This document shows positions 10,255 to 21,523 of a stretch of DNA of 64,000 nt, piece by piece. Source of the stretch: Lepas anatifera (Eukaryota > Arthropoda > Thecostraca > Lepadidae); assembly GCA_034440635.1 (NCBI GenBank), contig JAOTON010001689.1:38501-102500 (forward strand), written 5' to 3'. The notes beneath the pieces were generated by a model. That model worked only from the letters and a program-made list of their open reading frames with translations, was not told the origin of the DNA and did not search any database. Made by a program: the position numbers and the translations under genes. The stretch's first letter is position 1. Every line of letters starts with the position of its first letter.

Positions 10255-11302
10255 GAGCCCACCCTCCCTACGCGCTTGCCGCCGTGGACGGACCCTGGCA
10301 CGGTCACGTTCAGGCTGGACGTGGGTGAGGGCCTACCAGTCGGAGCGTCTCCCGAACAGAGAAGACAGGCTGCGTCCCACCACCTAGCGTCGCTCCCACA
10401 GTGCGCAACCTGGCTATGGACGGACGGCTCAGCAGAGGCCGGGGTGCTCCAGGGAGGCCGGAGCACTTATCGAGGAACCGGACGGCACCGAACACTCAAT
10501 ACGCACCCCGGCCGGTGCAATTTGCTCCAGTTACCGGGCGGAGCTCTTTGCACTGCGAGCCGCTCTGCAGCACCTCCAAGACAACCCGGCTCACACTGAT
10601 GACCCAGTCGTGGTGTGCACGGACTCCCAAGCAGCACTGGCTACACTGCGGCAGGGTTCATCCTCCCAGACATCCATGTTTGGGGCCGCAATCTGGGATC
10701 TACTCAGAAACATGACCTCCACCGGCCGTCAATTCCACCTGCAGTGGGTGCCGTCCCACTGCGGTCTGCGGGGGAACGAGCACGCCGACCGCCTCGCTGC
10801 TGAGGCATCGCGACTCCCGCAGGAGGACGTCCCGCTAGACGTGCGCACCATCTACCGCACGGCAGCACGGACAGCGCGCGCCGAGTCGGTCCGCCGCTGG
10901 CCGGACGGCTGGTACCGGCTGCTCATGGGTGACCGTCTGCCGCGTCCGGTGACGGGACTCGCGCGGAACGCGGTGGCGGATATCCATCAGCTGAGGGCGG
11001 GCCATTGGTCCGGCTCGACAGCCTACCTACACAGGATTGGGCGACACCCATCCCGGCAGTGCGCCCAGTGCAGCGACGCTCGCTGCAGGGCCAGCTGGTG
11101 CCGTCTCTGCCGGGAGGAACCGGACACCCCAGCCCACATTCTGTGCCGATGTCCGGCCCTGATGGCGATGCGCCATCGCATCCTCGGGCGTATCCACCCG
11201 AGAGCCGAGGAGGTGCGCGGCGACGGCCGCCAGGCCCCTACAGAGCCAGTCGGCTACGCCTCCCTAGGGAGGCCGGAGGGACCTAACAACAACAACAACA
11301 AC
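10255..11302 (+). pseudogene. LINE Y: RNase H and C-terminal zinc-knuckle-like domain, with (AAC)n tail
   Basis: RNase H catalytic residues are all visible: Asp in LWTDGSAEAG (about 10410), Glu in YRAELFAL (about 10540), Asp in VVCTDSQAAL (about 10613) and Asp in HADRLAAEA (about 10780), with WVPSHCGLRGN before the last. A frameshift near 10440-10455 separates the first Asp from the rest. Downstream, CAQCSDARC and CRLCREEPDTPAHILCRCP form the Cys/His-rich tail that often ends I-like and R1-like ORF2 proteins. The element ends in a run of AAC repeats at 11285-11302, an A-rich simple-repeat tail typical of target-primed insertion. Host-side target duplication follows at once. Confidence 0.88.
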
Positions 11303-11315
11303 AGCTGCTAGATCG
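11303..11315 (+). repeat. Target site duplication, right copy
   Basis: AGCTGCTAGATCG, identical to 7801-7813. It marks the 3' junction of LINE Y. Confidence 0.9.
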
Positions 11316-11756
11316 AGAGCTCAGGGCCGCGGCCCGCGCGATCACCGGATAACCCGCCGGCACCCCAAGAGACCCGCTGATGGCCGAGGCGGGATCGTGC
11401 CCGTCAGAGTGCGGCGGCAGGTCCTGGCTGCGAGGCTGACCTGTACAACAGCGGCTGTGCTGGAGAACGACCCCCACCGGACGACCGAAGAGCGTGCAAC
11501 ATCCCAGCGCCTCATCACCACCATCGGCTGGCGCACCGTCGGGACGCGGGCGCTGGCGGTGGCTGCCGACGCCTCTGAAGCCCCAGGAAGGGGTACAGGT
11601 GATGGATGCAGACCTTGTGGATGAGTCTGTGACCAGTGCGGCTCTGCGGACCAGCCCACCAGCAGAATCAGAGCAGCTGGCGGTGTCCGGCGATGGACCG
11701 CAACACCAGCCTCAGCCTGACCTCCGCACACCCTGCTGCAGCTCCTCCAGGTGAGC
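11303..11756 (+). pseudogene. LINE X, right part: post-RT region resumed after the insertion
   Basis: Translation RELRAAARAITG, stop, PAGTPRDPLMAEAG, IVPVRVRRQVLAARLTC lines up with LINE Y's own EREMRAAARLITGC and ALMAEAGLTPVSARRTTLAA, and it continues the X frame broken at 7813. Further on, similarity fades and no RNase H is seen, so X is also deleted at its 3' end. Confidence 0.8.
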
Positions 11757-12176
11757 ACTGACACATCTCCAGACATGTGCTTGCTTTTTAAATTGACTGG
11801 AAGTAGTCTTCGCTATAAAGAGAAATAAACACGATTTGAATCGAAAGTCAACACCTTGATCAGGATTTTATTTGTATTTGTATCCTTTTTCCTTGCCTGC
11901 ATTATTTTCTAATAATAAGCATGGGAGAGAAACCATCAAATGTTGTGGAAACGATACTTCTTTATTCCTTTAATATCTGCAAACATATCTGTAAGCGCTT
12001 TGTGCCGGACATTTTCGGTTGTGACGAAGATTTGCAGTTGTTTAAATTTGCAAAAAGGTATTTATTCTGGCTGCAGACCCACCGCTAAGTTTAGACGCTA
12101 TCACCACCATATATAATTAAATTTAGAGCGCCATTCCTCACTGCAGACCATTCCTGAGATTCCTTGGGTCACTCAG
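11757..12176. other. Non-coding gap
   Basis: AT-rich sequence with no gene or repeat recognised. Confidence 0.5.
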
Positions 12177-12239
<63 letters not shown>

Positions 12240-12249
12240 TATGTATATG

Positions 12250-12283
<34 letters not shown>

Positions 12284-12310
12284 GATGTATATATATATAT
12301 TATATATATA

Positions 12311-12341
<31 letters not shown>
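12177..12341. repeat. (TA)n microsatellite
   Basis: About 165 bases of TA dinucleotides with few interruptions (ATGTATATG near 12240, GATG near 12282). Confidence 0.97.
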
Positions 12342-13470
12342 CTGCGAGCAAAAAGTTATTAAACCAAAGCGCAGGGTGAGTCTAGTGAGACGATGGTAAT
12401 CGGGCCGTGGCTCTTCAAAGTATAACCAGAGTCGGCCCAAATCCTTTGCCCCCCTTCCCCCAAAAGTGTTTTATAACTGATTGATTCGGCAAGATGTGTC
12501 GGTGAAAAAACATTAGCCTTTATTGCCCCTCACAAGGTGCATTTTAAAGGTGAAAGGAATTTCCTTGAGGAGGAAGAAAAACTGAAAACATTTTTCCACA
12601 TTTCGAGCACGAGTTAATTCCAAAATGACGTGGCACACAGATCAGATATATAGGCTATAGGCGGCACACTATAGCCAGAAGGGGCAAATTACAGCATAGC
12701 TTTCAGGGGTGCAGGCGAAGGAGCCAGCAATTGGGAGCAGGGGCGGATCCAGCCCATGGTTTTGAAGGGCTGATCCACTCAAACGGAAGTCGGCAAGCTA
12801 AAAATAAAAATAAATGTTGAATGGTTGGAGTGAAGTCTTATGGTGTAGGAGTAAATGGTGCTGGAGTAAATGGTGCAGGAGAGGCTTGTACGTTCAGAGT
12901 AATACATTTCAAACGAAAAAACATGCTAATACTTGTTAACAAAACAAAAAAATCCCCACAATACCATCAGTTTGCTGGTTTTATTTTTGGGGAAAACAGA
13001 GGGTTTCCCCTCTATTTTGCTTTAGACGAGTCATGACCGGATTAGTCACCCTGGGTCTGCCCTTGTTTCGGAGGAGCACGCGCAACCAGAGTCAACAACG
13101 TCAACGAACACAAGCCTTTGCGCCATATCTGCTCTGATATTCGCGGCGGGCGGCGGTGGCGGGTCGAGGTAACCGGTAGGTGACAATCGGATGGTCATCC
13201 TTCAGTGGGCGTGTGTGGCCACTTTGGTCATTGCTCCTCATATTGTGAACAAAATATTGATTTATATTAAATTATAGTGCACACTACGTTTAATGTTTAT
13301 GGACGCTGTTTTTCGAACAATCCAAGTAAGGTTTTATTTTTGTATTATTCGGCGAGTAATTTTGCTTTGAGTCTAAATTAATTGCCTGAATGCTACGCTA
13401 GATTTCTGCTGTAGGCTTCTGGAAAGTATTAAGGGTAGAGCATTAAACTATTTTATTCTCCCTCTACAGA
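12342..13470. other. Non-coding gap with transposon-end-like motif
   Basis: No gene recognised. AGGGGCGGATCCAG near 12739 resembles the ends of the hAT-type MITEs elsewhere in the window, but no matching partner end was found. A GC-rich patch lies at 13140-13170. Confidence 0.45.
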
Positions 13471-13811
13471 TGAAGTTCTTCGGAGACAGCCATTCTGGGA
13501 GGCAGCCAGGAACCTGGCTTCATAGCCAGGGCCTAGCCTACGAGCATTGCTCCCCACCAGAGGCGATCCAGGGTGGTCTCTGCGCCCTCAGCGCCGGCAC
13601 GTTTTCAAAAGCCGTCGCTTCGAAAACGTGCTAACACGAGGCGCCCTGTCACTTGATCACCTGTTTGGGAGGCAATGACTTGCGGGCACGTGTGAGCCTC
13701 CTGTCGCCCATGCCGGCCACGGTCGCTGCGGCGGTGGCCGGCATTGCAATGGACATCCAGTCATTGCTGAGGGGCCCGAAATGTAGCTATTGGTGCGCCC
13801 TACACAATTAG
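13471..13811 (+). pseudogene. SGNH/GDSL-hydrolase-like fragment, possible exon with one stop
   Basis: After a good acceptor-like sequence (TTCTCCCTCTACAG), one frame reads MKFFGDSHSGRQPGTW onward and later LITCLGGNDLRARVSLLSPM. GDSHS resembles SGNH block I and GGND resembles the block III Gly-x-Asn-Asp. Fragments of this kind occur in transposon-associated proteins and in genes of invertebrates. A single TAA (about 13630) lies between the two blocks in the same frame, and the frame stops again at 13809. The catalytic block V (DxxH) is not seen. It could be an exon of a broken gene or part of a transposon; function is not established. Confidence 0.4.
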
Positions 13812-13898
13812 GCCTGACGGCTTGCTGCGTAGGTGTCCCAATGATTATAATTCGGCTCTGGAGGCCACCGCAGCCCTCCCGGGATGGCGATTCCTCAA

Positions 13899-15113
13899 CC
13901 CGACTGTGGAGGTCGGGGGGGGTGAGGCCCTTTTGCGTCCCCGACTGTGGAGGTCGGGGAGGGGGTGAGGCCCTTCTGCGTCCCCGACTGTGGAGGTCGG
14001 GGGGGGGTGAGACCCTTCTGCTTTCCCGACTGTGGAGGTCGGGGGGGGGTGAGGCCCTTCTGCGTCCCCGACTGTGGAGGTCGAGGGGAGGCCCTTTTGC
14101 GTCCCCGACTGTGGAGGTCGGGGGGTGAGGCCCTTCTGCGTCCCCGACTGTGGAGGTCGGAGGGGGGTGAGGCCCTTCTGCGTCTCCGACTGTGGAGGTC
14201 GGGTGGGGGAGGGCGGCCCTTCTGCGTCCCCGACTGTGGAGGTCGGGGGTGGGGGGAGGGAAGCCCTTCTGCGTCCCCGACTGTGGAGGTCGGGTGGGGG
14301 AGGGAAGCCCTTCTGCGTCCCCGACTGTGGAGGTCGGGTGGGGAGGGAAGCCCTTCTGCGTCCCCGACTGTGGAGGTCGGGGGAGTGAGGCCTTTCTGCG
14401 TCTCCGACTGTGGAGGTCGGGGGGGGTGAGGCCCTTCTGCGTCCCCGACTGTGGAGGTCGGGGGGTGGGGGAGGGAAGCCCGTCTGCGTCCCCGACTGTG
14501 GAGGTCGGGTGGGGGAGGGAGGCCCTTCTGCGTCCCCGACTGTGGAGTTCGGGGGGGGGGTGAGGCCCTTCTGCGTCCCCGACTGTGGAGGTCGGGGGGT
14601 GAGGCCCTTATGCGTCCCCGACTGTGGAGGTCGGGTGGGGGGAGAGAGGCCCTTCTGCGTCCCCGACTGTGGAGGTCAGGGTGGGGAGGGAGGCCCTTCT
14701 GCGTCCCCGACTGTGGAGGTCGGGTGGGGGAGGGAGGCCCTTCTGCGTCCCCGACTGTGGAGGTCGGGGGGGGTGAGGCCCTTCTGCGTCCCCGACTGTG
14801 GAGGTCGGGGGGTGAGGCCCTTCTGCGTCCCCGACTGTGGAGGTCGGGGGGTGAGGCCCTTCTGCGTCCCCGACTGTGGAGGTCGGGGGGTGAGGCCCTT
14901 CTGCGTCCCCGACTGTGGAGGTCGGGGGGTGAGCCCCTTCTGCGTCTCCCACTGTGGAGGTCGGGGGGGGTGAGGCCTTTCTGCGTCCCCGACTGTGGAG
15001 GTTGGGGGGTGAGGCCCTTCTACGTCCCCGACTGTGGAGGTCAGGTGGGGGAGGGAGGCCCTTCTGCTTCCCCGACTGTGAAGGTCGGGGGGTGAGGCCC
15101 TTCTGCGTCCCCG
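13899..15113. repeat. G-rich minisatellite, unit about 38-47 bp, about 29 copies
   Basis: Each unit has CGACTGTGGAGGTCGG, then a variable run of 4-10 G with T or A, then GAGGCCCTTCTGCGTCCC. Units vary in length mainly in the G run. The array is open in many frames, giving long repeat-coded open frames on both strands; these are by-products of the repeat. It lies just downstream of the SGNH-like fragment. Confidence 0.95.
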
Positions 15114-15497
15114 ACGGCCATCACCTGGCGGCTACATCGAGGCCATTCTGAAAGTATGTGGTGTGATCGTAGCCAAGTGGTGTGATTTAAAAAATTGCTA
15201 TTACTTTTAACTGAAATAAGTGTTTATTTACTAATATCGGATAATTTCATCGGGTAAGAATTTTCCCGAGCCCACAATGGTTAGTATTAAATACCATGTA
15301 ATCAAAGATTCCCGTTTAAAAAATATCCTGAAAGTTGCATTGTTCTTGGTTTGCTTTCAGTGTAAGTTAACTTGATACTATAACTATATCTTTGCTTGCA
15401 CTTGTAAAAGGTCACAAGGCTGATACAAAATTAATAGCGAGCAGTCTTCCCTGATGCCATTTAATATGCCATGCACTCATCGCGCAAATATTTTCAG
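15114..15497. other. Non-coding gap
   Basis: AT-rich; no gene or repeat recognised. Confidence 0.5.
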
Positions 15498-15634
15498 GTC
15501 ATCACAAGCGGAGCTGCACAGTCGGCAATGGCCTCCATGGAGATCACCGCAACCCCCGCCTCCCTCACCACCTCCCCGGCCCCGCTCGCCGCCGTCGAGG
15601 ATGAGGAGGATGAGATGCCCTACTCATCTGCTTG
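15498..15634 (+). CDS. Candidate 3'-terminal coding exon, unknown gene
   Basis: A GC-rich island follows a strong acceptor (AAATATTTTCAG). One frame runs from VITSGAAQSAMASMEITATP through a Pro/Ser/Thr/Ala-rich stretch to an acidic tail, VEDEEDEMPYSSA, and stops at TGA. The composition change at the AG and the biased amino acids are suggestive, but no family is recognised. It might belong with the SGNH-like fragment upstream on the same strand; this is untested. Confidence 0.3.
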
Positions 15635-16332
15635 AGCTCTTATTTGTCTGGAAATGACCTAATCGGATGAAAAAATACACACCTCAAAGATGCTGCAAGA
15701 TGGTTTTGATCTGAGTAATTTTGAAAGGTTTGGAAGTCGACTGGACTAGAATACTTAATTTAGTGGTTAGCTGAAATTGTTTCTGCCCACCGGATTAATA
15801 CTCAAACTGCCAAATCGAATGCTTCACAGCGATGTTTCAAGAATGACAGGCGTTTTGCGAAACCACTTTAGCGATCAATGAACACATTTCCAGGTGCGTA
15901 TAACTCCAGAAGAAACGCTAAAGAAGCTATCAGTTAAGAATTTACATTTTTGCTTCGGCCTTTGCCAATTCACAAGCATTCTAAGTTTACAGTTAAAATC
16001 ATCATAAACAACATACTTATACTATACTATACTACACATTGTATGAACTTCTTGGAAATGAAACTTACATTCTCTTCAATTCCTAGAACCGTTGCTGGTG
16101 AATGGCAGCTAATATTAGGGAAAGATAGAAGCGTTCATCTTGATCTGAGTTGGTTTTAGGTCGATACAATGCATGGTTTGCCTTCTGGAGCACAATATGC
16201 GGTCATATCCATTTCCCAGCGCCGCACGTCTCACCGTTTTGCAATTATCGGTTGCCGGGGAGCTGGCTGGCGTCCACCCCAGTGACCTCCTGATAGGCCA
16301 GGTTTTACACCAGAAAGGATACTGAAGAAAGT
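15635..16332. other. Non-coding gap
   Basis: AT-rich; no gene or repeat recognised. Confidence 0.45.
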
Positions 16333-16410
16333 ATTGCGTTGGTCTAGTGGATAGAGTGCTGGTCTACCTTGAGCAAGAGCCTGGGTTCGACTCCGACGGG
16401 GAGCTTGCAT
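16333..16410 (+). repeat. tRNA-like sequence (probable tRNA-derived SINE head)
   Basis: An A-box match TGGTCTAGTGG (16340-16350) and a B-box match GGTTCGACTCC (16384-16394) have tRNA-like spacing. The expected acceptor stem does not pair and the T stem is imperfect, so a working tRNA gene is unlikely. A SINE or tRNA pseudogene is the better reading. Confidence 0.55.
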
Positions 16411-18303
16411 TTTTCATTGTTTCGTTTCACGAAGAGAACGAAGGTTAGAACTTCCCACATGTTTGTAAAGTAAAATTTAAATTTCAAAATGACTTGCTTC
16501 CCCACATTGTCATGTGGTTCTCCTGCGCCAAAACGGCGTTAGCTGAGGCCGCAGGCCGAGGTTTTGCCATTGCGCGCTTGAGATATCAGGCAGCTCAGAT
16601 CATCTCCAGAGATTATCTGCAGGTGTCTGATGTATGTGGAATGTTGATTCACTGTACCAATCTCACCCTGCCGGCCGCGCATTGTTTGGTGTTTCCCTTT
16701 TACTCGCTCACATGGGTTTACCCCCCCCCTCTCGCTCTGTTCCTCGACGTTTGTGACTACCAGACACTGGTCCTACCATTGTCTGCTTCAGATACTGTCT
16801 TCAGTGCGGAGTGCTGGTTCGGGCCAGCTCTACGACCTGCTACTGCCTGAGAGAGCACCATCTCTGAACGGGAGCAAGCCAGCAAACAGGATACAGGCAA
16901 ACAAACAGCGATACAGGCAAACAAAATGTTACAGCGCACGAGAGGCGAACTGGCCGGGCTCAGCTTTGGTGACGACGGGGTCGACGGGGTCGGTGATACC
17001 GTTCGGGTCCAAATTCCAGCCTTGGCCGTTCCCCAATCGAGCACAAGTGCCTAGTCTGTGTGACACTGCAGGTTGGCAGATTGGTGTATGTTGGGCGATG
17101 CGGATAGCGAGTTTCTGTTGGGCGCTGAGTGTGGACGTCGTCCTGGACTCGCCCCTGCGCTGGGTGGCGTGGCCTGCCCTGGGGCGCCCCGCTCGGTCGG
17201 CTGAGACAGGCCGGCCGGCGCGGGAGCGCGGGGGCGGAGGCAGTCGATGCATGACCCCGCGCGAGGTCGAACTCGCGTGTATGAACTCTGCGACCTCCAA
17301 ATGTTCAATAAACTAGCAAACTCGGATTCAACATTACTAATTACATTGGTCTGTTGTGAACCACTATTCGAATATAACTAATGTAAAGGACAAGAAAGCA
17401 ATTCATCATAATATTTTCCGCTGACATGACTTGCAAGTTTTGTGCCGAGAACATGCATTCAAAAAACATGCCTGACTACATAAAGCCACAAACGCAGCTG
17501 ACACGAGCAATAAATATTATTTCGAATCAGGCCGGCGGCGAAATATTTCTGCTCGGCTGCCGACATGGAAGACTCGATGGAAAATACTCCAGAAACCAAA
17601 TCGGCTGCTCCAGGGGGGCAGCACATCACAATCGACGACCTACCGGACCGGCTGGTCAGAGTGTAGGAGGCTGCCCGGGCAGCGTCAGGGGAAAGAAGAA
17701 GGCTTCCTGAAGTGTTCGTGCAAACGCCGCCGCACACTGCGGTGCAGATGTGTGCGAAATAATCTGCATTCTGCGTCCCAATATCACAGCTGTACGTTGT
17801 GCAATAACAAAGAGTGATCTTGAAGTATTTTTTGCGTTGAGCGAAGTTCTCCGAGCGATTCGTTTAGGTTTTGACGATCAGTAAGATATAAAGTAGGTAC
17901 CTATTATATGTGACGCTAAATCTTATGAATCCTGTATGACCTGAGCAGTTCGTTGTTCCGCCTTAAGCAGGAAAAAATTAGCTAGTGTTTATTTAAGATC
18001 TGCGTGACAGTTCCCGTTCTGGGACTTTTCTTACTGCATAATTGGTTAAATAACGGACACAAATCAAGTGATCTTACACCCCCAACAGCCAAGGGTGTTT
18101 AAAATGCCCTTGGCCAGTCAGAGTAGTTGAAACGAGCCTAGCGTGTGTTTATAACGACCTTAGGGCCATTATAACCTTACTGGTCCATCAGGGTAGTTTT
18201 AAACACCCAGGTTTTCTATCCATCCTGTGACAGACATGTTGTTGAAATGGAACACACATTTGATCCATGTGCTGAACACTTTAACTTGCATTTTCTTACC
18301 CTG
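16411..18303. other. Unassigned region with short open frames
   Basis: No gene recognised. A frame from ATG 16926 (MLQRTRGELAGLSFGDDG, stop TAG near 17055) and one from ATG 17569 (MEDSMENTPETKSAAPGG, stop near 17664) have protein-like composition and may be transposon remnants. A palindromic stretch near 18088-18115 (AAGGGTGTTTAAAATGCCCTT-like) is present. Confidence 0.35.
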
Positions 18304-18552
18304 TTTTTACCCGCTCCACACGAGCTTTAACACAGGCGGGGTTCAGCGCACAAACAGGAGCGCAACAGTTAAAGGAATCAATTTAAACACCAAAAGGGCA
18401 CACAGCGACATTATCAGCGAACGGGTGTCACACACAGTGAAGTGGAAAAACGGGAAAATCAGCAGCGCCATTATAAACCCTCGGTAGCACACGCAATAGC
18501 TCAGAAACGTTCCAAGACCGTTAGCGCTTTTGCGAATAAACTCACAACCTTG
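18304..18552 (+). repeat. Dispersed repeat, copy 1 (second copy at 29844-30092)
   Basis: About 249 bases, from a point just before CCGCTCCACACGAGCTTTAA to AATAAACTCACAACCTT. It matches 29844-30092 with few differences in the same orientation. Here it lies upstream of a LINE ORF1 and could belong to its 5' region. Confidence 0.85.
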
Positions 18553-18780
18553 GCAGTCAGCGCTGACCGGTCGCCGGGTTAGGACGTGCCTGGGTCGCTC
18601 CCGGGTATGTTGTGAACCGATAGGTGTGAGGCGCGGGGCGCCGGGCGGCTTGGTGTCTGCGGGGCGCTGATTTTCACAGTGGAATACGCTTTGTGAGCTA
18701 GATGGTGTGGACTCGGATGCTTTCCAGCTTAGATATAATCTGTTGCGAATTTTGATTGTGCGAGGCGTGACAGATCAGCA

Positions 18781-19888
18781 TGTCGGACATTGAGTTCAGT
18801 GATAACGACCGAGATTCGGTTTTTACCGATACAGCATCCGGTACCAGCACTGATACGGCTTCCAGGACGAAACGATAACTATCAGTGAGTGAAATGACAC
18901 GTAACCTGGAAAGGAAGCTTCAAAAAATATCAGAAAACCAGATGATCACAAATCGCCACGTCCGCATACTGGCGTCACTCTAGAGGCGATTAAGGACCTC
19001 ATAGAGAAAGGCAACGACCAAATCATCAAAGCTCTAGAAACGAAATTTGAATGTATGGAAAAAAGACTGGAGATATAGGAAAGTGACATTTTCGACAAAG
19101 ATAGGGCTATAACTGATCTGACGAAGGAATGCCAGCAGAGAAAGGAGGAAAACGAGGAGCTGCGTGACAGGCTTGATGGAATTGACCGAAATCGGCGTCT
19201 TTCATCCCTGATTCTGACTTGTGGGGCATTTGGGAACCGTACTCAGGGAGAAGATATGGTGCCTAGAGTGGTCGAGGTCCTCAATTCTCGCTTCCCAGGA
19301 CTTCTGCTTTCGTCAGATGATATCCAAGTCGCCCATCGCTTGGAGTCGGACTCGAAAGTCATTGTAAAATTTCTAAGGAGTGTCCGGGACACTGTTTTCG
19401 AACGCCGCTTTGGGCTGTTCCCGGGGCGTGGCATGGCCGGGGAGCGGGTCTCTCATAGCCGCGGTGGTGCTCCGGCGCAGTCAGAGATGGCGCCACTGTT
19501 TATTAATGAGTCGCTGGTGCCTGACATGCAGAGAATCTATCAGCTGTTGCTCGCTGCGCGCGGTCCCGAGAACGGCAGTAAGGTTGCGTCCGTTTTTACG
19601 CGCCGTGGCTTTGTGTATTGCCGCACGACTCCAAAAGGAGCAAACATCATGGTGAAGAGCCAGGAACAGCTGCGGAACTTGTTGGGTGGCAAGCTCCCGG
19701 AGCTACCTGATCGTCGTGGGCAGCAGCGCGGCTGGCGGTCAGGAGACCGGCGCGACCAGCTACAACGTGGCCCGCGCCCGGCTCCGGGGTCGTGGTCTGG
19801 CGACCGTCTGTTCGGCCCGGCGTCTACGGCGGAGGGGACCCGCCGCTCTCCGGAGGCGACGGGAGGCCCCGGCCGGGGCCCGTGGTAG
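18781..19888 (+). pseudogene. L1/Tx1-like retrotransposon ORF1 (coiled coil plus RRM-like C-terminal part), degenerate
   Basis: Starts MSDIEFSDNDRDSVFTDTAS and stops at TAA near 18877. Then, across several stops, comes a coiled-coil stretch (NDQIIKALETKFECMEKRLE, DRAITDLTKECQQRKEENEE) and an intact frame from about 19140: RLDGIDRNRRLSSLILTCG, VEVLNSRFPGLLLSSDDIQV, AHRLESDSKVIVKFLRSVRD, PLFINESLVPDMQRIYQLL, FTRRGFVYCRTTPKG. This order, coiled coil then a transposase_22/RRM-like fold then a basic Gly/Arg-rich tail, is that of L1/Tx1-like ORF1 RNA-binding proteins. Premature stops make it inactive. It may belong to the same element as the ORF2 that starts at 21524, 1.6 kb downstream on the same strand. 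Confidence 0.75.
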
Positions 19889-21523
19889 GTGCGGTGGAGT
19901 TTCCGGGCGGCGACTCCGGGAAGGCAGACGGAGGCGGGACATGGAGCGACAATGGACGCTGGTGGTGATGATGCAGCTGCGGTTCATGATGGAGCGAGGT
20001 CTCTCATGAACTCAGACAAATAATCGGGATAGGTGTTGATGGATTCAGTAAAACATAATGCAGTGAGTTAGTGAATTCGAACGAAACTGGTGCTTGTAAT
20101 TGTATGCTATATGTTTGCGTTTGCATGGCTGCACGGGGGTATTTCGAGTCTCGTGTGTCGTAATCACGGGCAGTTGTCATGCAGATGGTGCCGGGCCTCC
20201 CGTGTCCCAGGAAAACACAGGACATGGCGTTTTTTTTAGTCCACCTAGTCTGACAATCACCACTGGAGTTGGTATTCAGCTTTAATCTGCGTTGGAGATT
20301 GGTAACTGGGTATTTTCGACTCTGCGGGTTTTTATCTTACTGGTCTCGTACTGTATTACTGTTATGGGGTGGCTGATGCATAATATAATCGTCATATCTT
20401 GTAACTCTCATCATCGTGCATCTGAAAATGTATTGGCACTTACCCAGCAGGAAATAATTTGAGCAATCATCGGGAATTTATCTGTGTGTCTTAAAGGGCT
20501 GCCGCTGTATAGCTTGTGTAATTATTAAGCCCGTAAAGCCAATAGAAACATTACTTTAAGCTGGAGCATGGACATAGTTGATTGAGAAGCCATTTGCTGA
20601 ACTTAATGGTATAGCCAGAAGATTGTGATGTAATGTTTTGAATAATGAAATTGATGTGTGACAGGATACTTGCCATACGACTAAAATAGGTGAATGTATC
20701 CGCAGTTCATAACGCTGTGTCCCGGGCTCCTCGGCGGCCGCCCGCGCGACATCTCTCGGGCTCAACGTTTGGTCGGCGCACAACCTCCCGACAGCACATC
20801 CCAGATGCACCTCCGTGGGCGGCCGCCGGGGATCCTGGCTTCTCTCGTCAAAGAGAACTGTAAGTTGATGTTCATTCCTATGTTATTGACTCTAATATGC
20901 ACTGTTCATCAACAGAGTGTCGGTGTGTGTTTTGCGTGTAAGGCTGCATAATCCGATAGCCGAGGCCATGTTGGTAGGAATCACGTCCTGTGTTAGATGA
21001 CCTGAGCAGCATAGGTACATTTGTTCAATTGTAATTCGGCAGCAGATACTATAAGCGCCTCGGTCGCACGCTGGCTGCCCGGGGCCCCGTCCTCGTGTCT
21101 GGCGGGGTCAGTGTTAACACAAAATGATGTTTAGTGAGGGAGGGGGGGTTAGGAAAGCATGGCTGGGGTGGGGAGCTAAAAATGTCGTTTGGTGGTTGGT
21201 GTGGTGGGCAGGGAGGAAAGAAAAAACTAGTACAAAGCAGGTATTTAAGCCTCAGCTTGTCGATGCATAGATTACGAATCCACAGTATTTATTATTTCTT
21301 CTTTGTAAATGCAAGATTCAAGGATTTTCTTGTGCTGAATCGTCGAGCCGGTCACAATGTAAACCCCAATTCAGTTAACTAATCGTAGGTGGCGCTAGTT
21401 ATGTTCCACTCCGCATCTCCCATCTCTGGTCATCACGTGATAAGATCCTCACGCGGCTCGTTCAAAATAGCTACAATGGGATGAGAGTTTATGACTTGAA
21501 TTGGATGAGATACTTTAAATAAA
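19889..21523 (+). other. Gap between LINE ORF1 and ORF2
   Basis: No protein family recognised. GC-rich islands at 20725-20840 and 21060-21100 are set in AT-rich sequence. It could be an unusually long inter-ORF spacer, or two separate elements could meet here. Confidence 0.4.

Noticed and set aside
12739..12752. Second hAT-type MITE of the GGCGGATCC family
   Set aside because: Only one end-like motif is present; no inverted partner or target duplication could be found nearby.
13790..15151. Long plus-strand open frames with RPFCVPDCGGRG repeats
   Set aside because: All are translations of the G-rich minisatellite; the same peptide appears in several frames because unit length varies.
16333..16410. 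Functional tRNA gene
   Set aside because: The A and B boxes are good, but the acceptor arms do not pair and the T stem has mismatches; called a tRNA-like SINE head instead.
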